Program-made: the position numbers and the translations under genes
Notes under the pieces: generated by a model
Databases searched by the model: none
What the model saw: the letters and a program-made list of their open reading frames with translations, nothing else
Told to the model about the DNA's origin: nothing
Source of the DNA: Caldithrix sp964598255
GTDB lineage: Bacteria > Calditrichota > Calditrichia > Calditrichales > Calditrichaceae
Assembly (NCBI GenBank): GCA_964598255.1
Contig: CAZRBA010000008.1
Coordinates: 1 to 18,831 of the forward strand
Direction of reading: 5' to 3'
Length of the DNA stretch: 18,831 bases
Part shown: in pieces, positions 6,387-13,676 of the stretch
Layout: each line of letters begins with the position of its first letter
Position numbering within the stretch: position 1 is the stretch's first letter

Positions 6387-7625
6387 TCAAAAGTTGATTC
6401 TTGAGGCTATCAGTTTTTTCAAAGCGGTAGACGGTTCGTATCCCGGTTTAAGGGTAAGCGCTTTATTACAATCGTTTAAGGCTTTGGGGTAATCCATCAA
6501 ATCAAAATAAGTCAACGCCCGCATGTGGTAGGTTTCGTGCTGGTAGCCATCCAGTTCCAAAGAATGCTCAAAGTCTTGCAAGGCCAGGTCGTATTTTTTC
6601 ATCATACGATACGTAGAGGCCCTGTTGTTAAGTGCGCGCACATTTTGCGAATCGAATTTTAAGGCACGGTCAAAATCGTTTAAAGCTTTTTCATACGCAC
6701 CTGTGACAAAATAGGCCATTCCCCGATGATTGTAAATGATGGAACGGATAATAGGTTTTAGCTTTTGTTTTAGGATTTGGCTGTAAATTTGAATGGCAGT
6801 TTCGTAGCGGTGTTGGCTGTGCGCCTCCAATGCATCGAATAATTGTTTTTCGATTTTGGATCGGGAAATGATGCTTTTGGGGATTTCGGTTTCTGCCTTG
6901 TGTTTAGCCTCATTGCCGTTCCCTGGAATGACGCTGCCATTGGGGAATGAAATTTTTTCCGTCATGGAATCGTGGCATTTTTCGCGTAATTCCTGAATTT
7001 CTTTTTGATAATCGCGGATTTCCTGAAAAATAATATCCGAAAGAGTTAAAGTGGCGTTTAAGGAGGCCAGTTTGCGTTTGATTGGTTCGTTTAACAAGGA
7101 AAAATTGGCCTTGTAAATCAGTTCGTGTTCTACTTCGGCCCAGGCATCCTGTAAAATGGTGCGTAGTTGAATTTCACATGTCCGACCGCTGTAAGGAATA
7201 AATCCGTTGAAATATTTTTCGGGCAATTCTAGGGTTAAATGTACTGCTTCGTAACTGAATTCGGTAACAGCCTTGTGTGCATGTTTGTGTTCGATTTCAA
7301 TTACATTAAAATTTTGGCGCAAGAGCGCTTCTACCCGTTCCACGTCTTCCAGAAATGGGCAAATAATACGCAGACCGATTAAATCGTTAATAATAATGGG
7401 ATCGATTCCTTTTTGCCGGTAGCGAATGAGTTTTTGAAAATAGCTGTCAAAAGATTTCAGACGGTATTTGATGTTGAAATTGATGTCGGTTTTCAAAAGC
7501 AATTTGCGTACGTACTTTTGCAAACGCATGAGATTTTTGTCGTAATTGGGACGGTAGCGTTCGTAAAGGAGACGGAGTCGTTGGCGTTCTGAAATAGATG
7601 GTCTTAGTTTAATTTTACTTTCCAT
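6387..7625 (-). CDS. RelA/SpoT-type (p)ppGpp synthetase domain fused to TPR repeats
   Basis: 412 residues. The N-terminal 220 form a nucleotidyltransferase of the RelA/SpoT synthetase fold: Y54-R-L-K-S-F (ATP-binding RxKS), ND81-LIGLRI (metal/GTP region), S124-YEAVHL (place of the usual YRSLH; Tyr125 and His129 kept) and EIQLRT then WAEVEHELIYK (151-172). The key residues are present, so it is probably active. There is no HD hydrolase domain, TGS or ACT domain, so it resembles small alarmone synthetases. A charged linker (220-260) leads to four TPR repeats (about 262-405), which usually bind proteins or peptides. The partner may sense a signal or restrain synthesis, as in toxic SAS or CapRel-like systems, but no antitoxin gene is adjacent. 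ATG 7625 has AGGAG two bases upstream. It is a single gene, convergent with the acyl-CoA synthetase. Confidence 0.8.
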   Translation of the reverse strand: MESKIKLRPSISERQRLRLLYERYRPNYDKNLMRLQKYVRKLLLKTDINFNIKYRLKSFDSYFQKLIRYRQKGIDPIIINDLIGLRIICPFLEDVERVEALLRQNFNVIEIEHKHAHKAVTEFSYEAVHLTLELPEKYFNGFIPYSGRTCEIQLRTILQDAWAEVEHELIYKANFSLLNEPIKRKLASLNATLTLSDIIFQEIRDYQKEIQELREKCHDSMTEKISFPNGSVIPGNGNEAKHKAETEIPKSIISRSKIEKQLFDALEAHSQHRYETAIQIYSQILKQKLKPIIRSIIYNHRGMAYFVTGAYEKALNDFDRALKFDSQNVRALNNRASTYRMMKKYDLALQDFEHSLELDGYQHETYHMRALTYFDLMDYPKALNDCNKALTLKPGYEPSTALKKLIASRINF

Positions 7626-7880
7626 GGCTCCTCTTTTGTTTGCGCCGATTATTCACTGTTAATTTAAACATATTTTGAACGCAGACCAATGTTTTTGATC
7701 GGAATTACAAATCCTGTTGAAAATTATAAAAGCGCATCGTTTTTAACGCCAAAACAGGAAAAAAGATTCTGAAAAAGCGTGCCGCTTAAACGTATTAAGA
7801 TTTGTGAACTTTTTTGCTTTGAGTCGTTTAACTAAGTAAATTCTTGCGATGAAATTTAAAGCTCCCTAATTGGAGGCGAA

Positions 7881-7895
7881 ATAGAATTATTCTAT
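7881..7895. promoter_or_regulatory. 15-bp palindrome upstream of mdh
   Basis: ATAGAAT-T-ATTCTAT is a perfect palindrome ending 19 bases before the mdh ATG; a smaller CTCC/GGAG inverted repeat (7862-7865, 7872-7875) precedes it. The position just before the AAGGAG ribosome site suggests an operator, but nothing identifies a regulator. The rest of 7626-7914 is AT-rich and shows no gene. Confidence 0.25.
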
Positions 7896-7914
7896 AAAGA
7901 AAGGAGAGTGTGAA

Positions 7915-8874
7915 ATGCTAAACAAAATGGCCGTTATCGGCGGGGGAAATATCGGAGGCGTTTTGGTTGCCGAAATCGTTAAACGCCGTTTAGCACGCGA
8001 AGTTGCTCTGGTCGATGTCAAAGAACCCGATCTGGCAAAAGGAAAGTGTCTGGATATTTCCGAAGGTACCCCGATTATTCAGTCCGATGTGATTGCCAGC
8101 GGATCGAAAACCTACGAAGTAATCAAGGATGCAGAACTGGTTATCAATACAGCCGGTGTGCCGCGTACGGTTCGTCCGGACGGCACCATTCCCACCCGCG
8201 AAGAATTGTTAACCACCAATTTGAAAATTACCGATTTTGTGAGCGAGGGTATTAAAACCTATTGCCCCGATGCCATGGTGATTTCCATTGCCAATCCCTT
8301 GGATGCCATTGTTTATCGTTTGAACATGAACCTGAAACCGCCGCGTCACAAATTGGTTGGCATGGCCGGTGTTTTGGATTCGGCTCGGTATCGTTATTTT
8401 GTGGCTCGGGAAGCCGGCGTTAGTGTGGAAAACGTGGAAGCTCTGGTTATGGGTGGTCATGGCGATTCCATGGTGCCTATTCGCTCTGCTTGCCGCATCG
8501 CCGGAATGCCCGTGGAAAAATTTATTTCCCAAGAACGTTTGGAAGCTATTGAAACGCGTACGCGCAAGGCCGGCGGCGAAGTGGTTAGTTTGCTGGGCAC
8601 GGGTTCGGCATTTGTTTCGCCTGCTTGGAGTGCTCTGGAAATGGCCGAAGCCGTTATTTTCGACAAAAAGAAAATTATTGCCGCCAGTGCATTGCTGCAA
8701 GGAGAATACGGTGTAAACGGTGTTTTTATAGGCGTGCCGGTTATTTTGGGTAAAAACGGTGTGGAAAAAATCATCGAAATCGATCTCACCGATCGCGAGC
8801 GTGAGTTGTTCAACAAATCGGTGGAAGCGGTTCGCAAAACAACCAAAGAAGTCGATGAAATTTTAAGCAAATAA
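7915..8874 (+). CDS. mdh: NAD-dependent malate dehydrogenase (LDH-like type)
   Basis: A 319-residue cytoplasmic enzyme interconverting malate and oxaloacetate. The Rossmann motif is GGGNIG (9-14) with D34 after the second strand, which favours NAD over NADP. Substrate-site residues are R84 and R95 around the mobile loop, N127 in ANPLD, R158 in DSARYR, and the catalytic pair D155 and H182 (GGHGDSMV). The loop between R84 and R95 (RTVRPDGTIPTR) is about five residues longer than the RKPGMSR form typical of this class and adds R87; this could affect substrate choice. There is no lactate-type Gln at the loop, but the insertion makes the exact alignment uncertain. ATG 7915 has AAAGGAG upstream. 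A hairpin terminator follows at 8892, so it is transcribed alone. Confidence 0.9.
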   Translation: MLNKMAVIGGGNIGGVLVAEIVKRRLAREVALVDVKEPDLAKGKCLDISEGTPIIQSDVIASGSKTYEVIKDAELVINTAGVPRTVRPDGTIPTREELLTTNLKITDFVSEGIKTYCPDAMVISIANPLDAIVYRLNMNLKPPRHKLVGMAGVLDSARYRYFVAREAGVSVENVEALVMGGHGDSMVPIRSACRIAGMPVEKFISQERLEAIETRTRKAGGEVVSLLGTGSAFVSPAWSALEMAEAVIFDKKKIIAASALLQGEYGVNGVFIGVPVILGKNGVEKIIEIDLTDRERELFNKSVEAVRKTTKEVDEILSK

Positions 8875-8891
8875 CAACTTGTGTGTTCACC

Positions 8892-8922
8892 AAAAAAGGA
8901 TGTCGCTTCGGCATCCTTTTTT
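8892..8922 (+). terminator. Rho-independent terminator after mdh
   Basis: GGATGTC (8898-8904) pairs with GGCATCC (8910-8916) around a GCTTC loop, with an A6 tract before and a T6 tract after (8917-8922). The A and T tracts extend the stem and could let it work in both directions. Confidence 0.88.
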
Positions 8923-8958
8923 CGGTTTGAGGCATGCGAAACATGTAGGAGGCAAGCC

Positions 8959-9636
8959 ATGGGTAAATTAACGTATCTAAGCCATTCCGCCTGGCTCATC
9001 GAAAGCGGAAAGCACACCATTGCCATCGATCCGTTTTTGGAAGGCAATCCGATGGCAGCACTTAAACCGGCAAACGTCAAAGCCGATTTTATCGTCGTTA
9101 CTCATGCGCACGGTGACCATTTGGGCGATGCCATTCCCATTGCCAAAGCATCGAACGGGACGATTATTTCCAATTTCGAAATTGTAAATTACGTGACTGC
9201 TCAAGGTGCGAAAGGACATCCCATGCACATTGGCGGTGCGCACGAATTCCCCTTTGGGAAGGTAAAACTTACACCCGCCTGGCACGGTTCTTCCTTCCCT
9301 GACGGAAGTTACGGTGGAACGCCTGCGGGAGTGGTTTTGAGCGTTGAGGGTAAAAACATTTATCACACCGGAGACACCGGTTTGTTTTCGGACATGCGGC
9401 TCATCGGCGAAATGACCCCCATAGACATTTTTTTGGTTAATATCGGCGATAATTTTACCATGGGCATCGACGACGCCGTGAAAGCCGTTGAATTTGTCCA
9501 ACCCAAACTCACTATTCCCATGCACTACAAAACCTTCGATGTGATTGATGTAAATCCGCAGGAATTTGTGAGCAAGGTAAAAGCCAAGGGGTTTGAGGTT
9601 AAGCTTTTGGAGGTTGGCGAAACTTTGGAGTTTTAA
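8959..9636 (+). CDS. UPF0173 metal-dependent hydrolase (metallo-beta-lactamase fold)
   Basis: A 225-residue protein of the metallo-beta-lactamase superfamily. The zinc motif T48-HAHGDH (H49, H51, D53, H54) is followed by HTGDTGLFSDM and MHYKTF, and the start (LTYLSHSAWLIESGKHTIAIDPFL) is typical of the UPF0173 family. Members are close to 225 residues, so this is full length. Function in the family is not established; a phosphoesterase-type hydrolase is likely from the fold. I start at ATG 8959, not at the open frame from 8881, because GGAGG lies five bases upstream and the mdh terminator occupies the longer frame. A terminator follows at 9657. It is a single gene. Confidence 0.88.
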   Translation: MGKLTYLSHSAWLIESGKHTIAIDPFLEGNPMAALKPANVKADFIVVTHAHGDHLGDAIPIAKASNGTIISNFEIVNYVTAQGAKGHPMHIGGAHEFPFGKVKLTPAWHGSSFPDGSYGGTPAGVVLSVEGKNIYHTGDTGLFSDMRLIGEMTPIDIFLVNIGDNFTMGIDDAVKAVEFVQPKLTIPMHYKTFDVIDVNPQEFVSKVKAKGFEVKLLEVGETLEF

Positions 9637-9656
9637 CATTAATTTTATTTGAATCG

Positions 9657-9694
9657 TCCGGATGTGTCTGTTAAATTGCGCATCCGGATTTTTT
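9657..9694 (+). terminator. Rho-independent terminator after the UPF0173 gene
   Basis: TCCGGATG (9657-9664) pairs perfectly with CATCCGGA (9681-9688), extended by T-G and G-C pairs, and is followed by T6 at 9689-9694. Confidence 0.88.
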
Positions 9695-9722
9695 ATTTTG
9701 TACAGGAGTATTAATTCATTCT

Positions 9723-10412
9723 ATGACGGATCGCGAATTGGAGCAATTGTGTACGGATGTTTACTGCTCTGTGTTTAACAAACGAAAAGCTCGTTTGGAG
9801 GCGTGTTTTTATCCTTCCAAAGCTATACGGCACACCATTCATCTAAAGCGCGGGGTTATTCGCATTAAAATTGCCGACGCGTTGCAAGATGCACCGGAAA
9901 TCATTTTGAAAACATTGTGTACCATCCTTTTGTTAAAACTGTTCAAAATAAAAGTGGATCGTCGATTGTACAAAGCGTATCGCGAATACTTACATGCTAA
10001 CAGTCATTTGTTTCCTGAAAGCAAGCATCGCCCGCCTAATCCGCGATATACGGCCCGTGGTGTTTATTTTGATTTGGAGGAGATTTTTGATCGGTTGAAC
10101 CGAATGTATTTTCAGGCGCAGTTGGAACGTCCCGTTTTGGGCTGGAGTTTGCGTAAAGCGTATCGCCGTTTAGGTTTTTACAACAAAGAAAAAAATTTAC
10201 TGGTTATCAGCCGTATTTTCGATTCGGCCAAGACACCGCTTTATGTGGTAGAATATTTAATGTATCACGAAATGTTGCATATTGCCATTCCTACGGTGCA
10301 TGCCAACGGAAGGCGTAAAATTCACAGTAGACACTTCCGTTTGAAAGAGCGTCAGTTTCCGGATTACGACCGTGTGCAGAAGTGGCTGGATAAAAATCTT
10401 AAAAAATTGTAA
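9723..10412 (+). CDS. SprT-like zinc metalloprotease
   Basis: 229 residues. The active-site helix is M180-Y-HEMLH (H182, E183, H186), with a likely third ligand among H201 and H204 in HSRHFRLKERQFPDY. The preceding GWSLRKAYRRLGFYN (140-154) and the strand/helix order fit the SprT/Spartan-like peptidase fold. SprT-like proteins cleave DNA-bound or damaged proteins in eukaryotes; bacterial roles are poorly known. There is no signal peptide. The N-terminal 110 residues, basic and helical, are not a domain I recognise. ATG 9723 has its best GGAG 15 bases upstream, an unusually long spacing, so translation may be weak or the true start may differ. It lies alone, after the UPF0173 terminator and before a 589-bp non-coding stretch with an attC-like element. 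Confidence 0.72.
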   Translation: MTDRELEQLCTDVYCSVFNKRKARLEACFYPSKAIRHTIHLKRGVIRIKIADALQDAPEIILKTLCTILLLKLFKIKVDRRLYKAYREYLHANSHLFPESKHRPPNPRYTARGVYFDLEEIFDRLNRMYFQAQLERPVLGWSLRKAYRRLGFYNKEKNLLVISRIFDSAKTPLYVVEYLMYHEMLHIAIPTVHANGRRKIHSRHFRLKERQFPDYDRVQKWLDKNLKKL

Positions 10413-11001
10413 CTTGATTGAATATTGATGTTGGCCTTAAATTAGGTTTGAAAATTTTCCGATAATAAACGAAATTTTCGGGTGATTTAAACATTTATTT
10501 ATGGTCAGCATTTTCTCCATTTGAACAATTTTCGAACTTAAACTGTGATCTCGAACTTTTGATCAATTGAAATAAAAAATTAGAAACGTTTTGCCTAATG
10601 TAAAATTAGTAGTTTTAGCTGTTAAATGATCTCCCGAAGAATTTCTCTTTCAAGGTAATTGCTCCGCCACAAATATTTCACAACTTTGAGCAATTTTAGC
10701 CTGAAGAGAATTGGCAAAACATAAAGTAACATAAATGTGCTTTAGGCCAACAAAACGCTCGACCGGAATTTGCCACGCGGGGCATGAATTCGGCCAGTGA
10801 GAAAATCCGTGGCAAGTGAACGTACTTTGGCGCTTAGGCAAATCCGGTTAGCTCGGTCGTTACATCTTTGGTGCTTTTCATTAATATTTCTTCAACTACC
10901 CAATTTTCGCTTGAATTGGCAAAGTGATTTTAGTATTTTTAACGACTTATAGTTAGGAAAATGCCTTGTATCATTAACGAGCTTTCAAAAAGGAGGCGCA
11001 A
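10413..11001. other. Non-coding stretch, 589 bp, with an attC-like element
   Basis: No gene seen on either strand. It holds the attC-like element at 10745-10865, a TTTGCCTAATGTAAAATT motif at 10590 resembling one at 15974, and TTGGCAAA at 10711 and 10916. It is AT-rich elsewhere. The promoter of the EF-G2-like gene must lie near its right end, but no convincing box pair was found. Confidence 0.5.
10745..10865 (+). repeat. Long attC-like element
   Basis: About 121 bases with the parts of an integron attC site. R'' box GGCCAAC is at 10745; L'' box GCTCGACCGG ends at 10766; TTGCCACG (10770-10777) pairs with CGTGGCAA (10808-10815); CCGGTTAGCTCGG forms L' from 10844; and GTTACAT is at 10859. The left half is close to the element at 1288 (shared GGCYAACAA, CGCTC and AATTTGCCACGCG). 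Both R boxes depart from the strict consensus. No integrase gene is in the window. Confidence 0.5.
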
Positions 11002-13074
11002 GTGAAAATTTTTCAAACGGATCATATTCGTAATGTTGGTTTAGGAGGTCACGGAGGTAGCGGTAAAACCATTTTATTCGAGGCACTCCTCTTTAATTTA
11101 AAAGAAATTAATCGCATCGGTTCTGTTGAGCAGGGAAGTACCGTTTCCGATTACAATCCCGATGAAATCGAACGTCAGGTTTCCATTAGCTCCTCTTTGG
11201 GACATGGCGTATGGAAAGACCATAAAATCAATTTGATCGACACGCCCGGATATTCCGACTTTTTTGGTGAAGTAGTGGGAGCCATGCGGGTTGTGGATAC
11301 GATGTTTATTGTTGTTTCCGCAGCCTCTGGCGTGGAAGTGGGAACCGAACAGGTTTGGTCTGAAGCAGCCAAACAAGGTGTACCCCGTTTTATTGTCATC
11401 AATAAATTGGATCGAGAAAACATCGATTTCGAAAATGTGGTGCAGGGATTGGAAGAGAGCTTTGGGCATCAGGTGGTATTAGCGCAGTTTCCGGTTGAAA
11501 CCGGTCCGAATTTCGATGGCATTATCGATTTGTTCCGTATGAAAATGCTTAAGTTTGCCAATGACGGCAGCGGAAATTTTACGGAAGAGGCGATTCCCGC
11601 CGAGCTGCAAGAAAAAGCCAACGAATTACATCTTAAATTGGTGGAAGCGGTTGCTGAAAGTGACGATTCGTTGATGGAAAAATATTTTGAAGCCGGTGAA
11701 TTGACGGAAGAAGAATTTAAAGCGGGATTCAAAAAAGCGGTTGCCGCCGATGCCATTTTTCCCGTTTTTTGTACCTCGGCAACCACAAATGTGGGCGTTA
11801 AACGGTTGCTGGATGTGATCGTGAATTTTGTTCCCGCACCCAACGAACGCGGTGAAGTGAAAACCGAAGACGGCAAGGCGATTAAAGTGGATGCGAATGG
11901 TCCTACGGCCGCTCTTATTTTCAAAACCGTTTCCGAACAGCACATGGGCGAGCTTTCTTTTTTTAAAGTTTTTTCCGGAACCCTGAAAACCGGTCAGGAT
12001 GTGGTCAATACCCGTGACGGCCATCCGGAACGCATCGGCCAAATTTTTATTCTCAACGGTAAAAATAAAAAAAGTGTGGATGAAGTACCTGCCGGTGATA
12101 TCGGTGCCGTGGTAAAATTGAAAGCAACGCACACGGGCGATACGCTTTGTGAAAAGGGTCAGAATATTAAGTTCCCCAAAATCGATTTTCCGGAGCCGAT
12201 TATTCGGACGGCGATTAAACCCAAAGCCAAAGGCGATGAGGAAAAAATAAGCAATGGGTTGCATCTGTTGCACGAAGAAGATCCGACCTTCCTTTACTAT
12301 CAAGATGCGGAACTTCATCAGACCATCGTTTCGGGCCAGGGCGAGTTGCATCTGCAAATTATTTTGAAACGTTTGCACCAAAAATTTAATGTGGAAGTAG
12401 AAGAGGAAGAGCCGAAAATTCCTTATCGCGAAACCATTCGCAAAAAGGCGACGGCGCAAGGAAAATTCAAAAAGCAAACCGGTGGACGCGGGCAATATGG
12501 CGATTGTCACCTGCGTCTGGAGCCGATGGAACGAGGCTCTAAGTTTGAATTTCTGGATGAGATCGTCGGCGGTGTGATTCCGGGTAAATTTATTCCCGCG
12601 GTTGAAAAAGGTGTAATCGAAACCATGGAAAAAGGCGTGCTGGCCGGATATCCGGTGGTGGATGTGCGTGTGGCCGTTTATGACGGTAGTTACCACACGG
12701 TGGATTCCTCGGAAATGGCTTTTAAGGTTGCTGCCGCCATGGCCTTTAAAAAGGCCTTTATGGACGCCAATCCCGTAATTCTGGAGCCGATTTACAATAT
12801 CGAAGTACGTGTGCCAGATGAATACATGGGCGATGTCATGGGCGATATCAGCAGCCGCCGCGGCCGCATTATCGGCATGGATCGCGACGGGCGTTTTCAG
12901 GTGATTAAGGCGCAGGTACCCTTGGCGGAATTGTACCGTTATTCTACGGCTTTGCGCTCCTTAACTCAGGGTCGTGGTATTCACAAGCGCTCTTTTTCGC
13001 ATTACGAAGAAGTGCCTTCCGATATCGCGCAAAAAATTATCGAAGCTTCCAAAAAAGAACAGGAAGAAAGTTAA
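11002..13074 (+). CDS. EF-G2-like translation GTPase
   Basis: 690 residues with all EF-G domains: the G domain (P-loop GHGGSGKT at 16-23, NKLD at 134-137), domain II, domain III (GQGELHLQI), domain IV (QTGGRGQYG) and domain V (RGRIIGMDRDG, then TQGRG). It belongs to the EF-G-like (EF-G2) group, not the main FusA, because the usual AHIDAGKT P-loop is replaced and switch II reads DTPGYSDF, with Tyr84 where canonical EF-G has the His that activates GTP hydrolysis. Switch I also lacks RGITI and reads IERQVSIS. As I recall, the mycobacterial EF-G2 binds GTP but lacks ribosome-stimulated GTPase; the same may hold here. Its role in the cell is unclear. GTG 11002 has AAAGGAGG six bases upstream, a strong site. 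Single gene with its own terminator. Confidence 0.88.
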   Translation: MKIFQTDHIRNVGLGGHGGSGKTILFEALLFNLKEINRIGSVEQGSTVSDYNPDEIERQVSISSSLGHGVWKDHKINLIDTPGYSDFFGEVVGAMRVVDTMFIVVSAASGVEVGTEQVWSEAAKQGVPRFIVINKLDRENIDFENVVQGLEESFGHQVVLAQFPVETGPNFDGIIDLFRMKMLKFANDGSGNFTEEAIPAELQEKANELHLKLVEAVAESDDSLMEKYFEAGELTEEEFKAGFKKAVAADAIFPVFCTSATTNVGVKRLLDVIVNFVPAPNERGEVKTEDGKAIKVDANGPTAALIFKTVSEQHMGELSFFKVFSGTLKTGQDVVNTRDGHPERIGQIFILNGKNKKSVDEVPAGDIGAVVKLKATHTGDTLCEKGQNIKFPKIDFPEPIIRTAIKPKAKGDEEKISNGLHLLHEEDPTFLYYQDAELHQTIVSGQGELHLQIILKRLHQKFNVEVEEEEPKIPYRETIRKKATAQGKFKKQTGGRGQYGDCHLRLEPMERGSKFEFLDEIVGGVIPGKFIPAVEKGVIETMEKGVLAGYPVVDVRVAVYDGSYHTVDSSEMAFKVAAAMAFKKAFMDANPVILEPIYNIEVRVPDEYMGDVMGDISSRRGRIIGMDRDGRFQVIKAQVPLAELYRYSTALRSLTQGRGIHKRSFSHYEEVPSDIAQKIIEASKKEQEES

Positions 13075-13114
13075 TTTAACAACGGATAGTTCAATGAATT
13101 TGTAGTGAATGCTA

Positions 13115-13147
13115 AGCCCGATGCCTGTTTTGGTGTTGGGCTTTTTT
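13115..13147 (+). terminator. Rho-independent terminator after the EF-G2-like gene
   Basis: AGCCCGATGCC (13115-13125) pairs along its length with GGTGTTGGGCT (13132-13142), using some G-U pairs, around a 6-nt loop; T6 follows (13142-13147). Confidence 0.88.
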
Positions 13148-13168
13148 ATTTAAAAATGAGGGTAAAGC

Positions 13169-13666
13169 ATGAAACACTTATGGGCGCCCTGGCGCATGGA
13201 ATACATCGAAAACGAAATTGACAAACCGGGTGATTGTATTTTTTGTGCGTTTCCCGAAGCTCATGAAGATGAAAAATATTTTATTCCTTTTCGTTCCGAA
13301 AAGTGTTTTGTTATCTTGAATAAGTTTCCTTACAATAACGGACATGTCATGGTGGTTCCCTATTTGCACACCGGCGATTTTCTTTCTCTACCGGCCGATG
13401 TTTTGTTGGATTTGCAGCAAACCATTCAAAAAACCATTCGGGTGATGAAAAACATCATGGGCCCGCACGGTTTTAACGTGGGCATGAATATTGGGCGTAC
13501 AGCCGGGGCTGGTATCGACGAACATTTGCATTTTCATATCGTGCCGCGCTGGGACGGAGATACCAATTTTATGCCCATTATTTCCGATACAAAGGTTGTG
13601 TCCGAAAGTTTGCAGGCTACTTTCGAGAAGTTTAAAAACGAATTTAACCGTTTATTCTCCAAATAA
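13169..13666 (+). CDS. HIT-family nucleotide hydrolase or phosphorylase
   Basis: 165 residues with the histidine triad H119-L-H121-F-H123-IVPRW, in which the middle His is the nucleophile attacking the alpha-phosphate of nucleotides. An N-terminal LWAPWRMEYI and a C23-x2-C26 pair (likely zinc) match the HIT subgroup that includes Ap4A phosphorylases such as mycobacterial Rv2613c. The NNGHVMVVPYLHTGD segment (56-70) is also typical. It probably degrades dinucleoside polyphosphates or adenylated nucleotides; the substrate cannot be fixed from sequence. ATG 13169 has GAGGGT upstream. The hutI gene begins 10 bases after its stop, so the two are probably co-transcribed and perhaps translationally coupled. 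Confidence 0.85.
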   Translation: MKHLWAPWRMEYIENEIDKPGDCIFCAFPEAHEDEKYFIPFRSEKCFVILNKFPYNNGHVMVVPYLHTGDFLSLPADVLLDLQQTIQKTIRVMKNIMGPHGFNVGMNIGRTAGAGIDEHLHFHIVPRWDGDTNFMPIISDTKVVSESLQATFEKFKNEFNRLFSK

Positions 13667-13676
13667 GGGGGATGAA

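Noticed and set aside
7870..7898. TTGGAG-17-TATAAA as an mdh promoter
   Set aside because: A start from this -10 would fall inside the AAGGAG ribosome site and leave no leader; the true promoter is probably further upstream.
10843..10880. tRNA-like D-arm text (GGTTAGCTCGGTCGTTA)
   Set aside because: No acceptor stem, anticodon arm or T-arm (GGTTCGAATCC type) around it; it is better explained as the L'/R' part of the attC-like element.
13491..13676. Extended N-terminus of hutI over the HIT gene
   Set aside because: Family-like sequence starts at 13677 after a GGGGG site; the upstream part is a frame shadow of the HIT gene.
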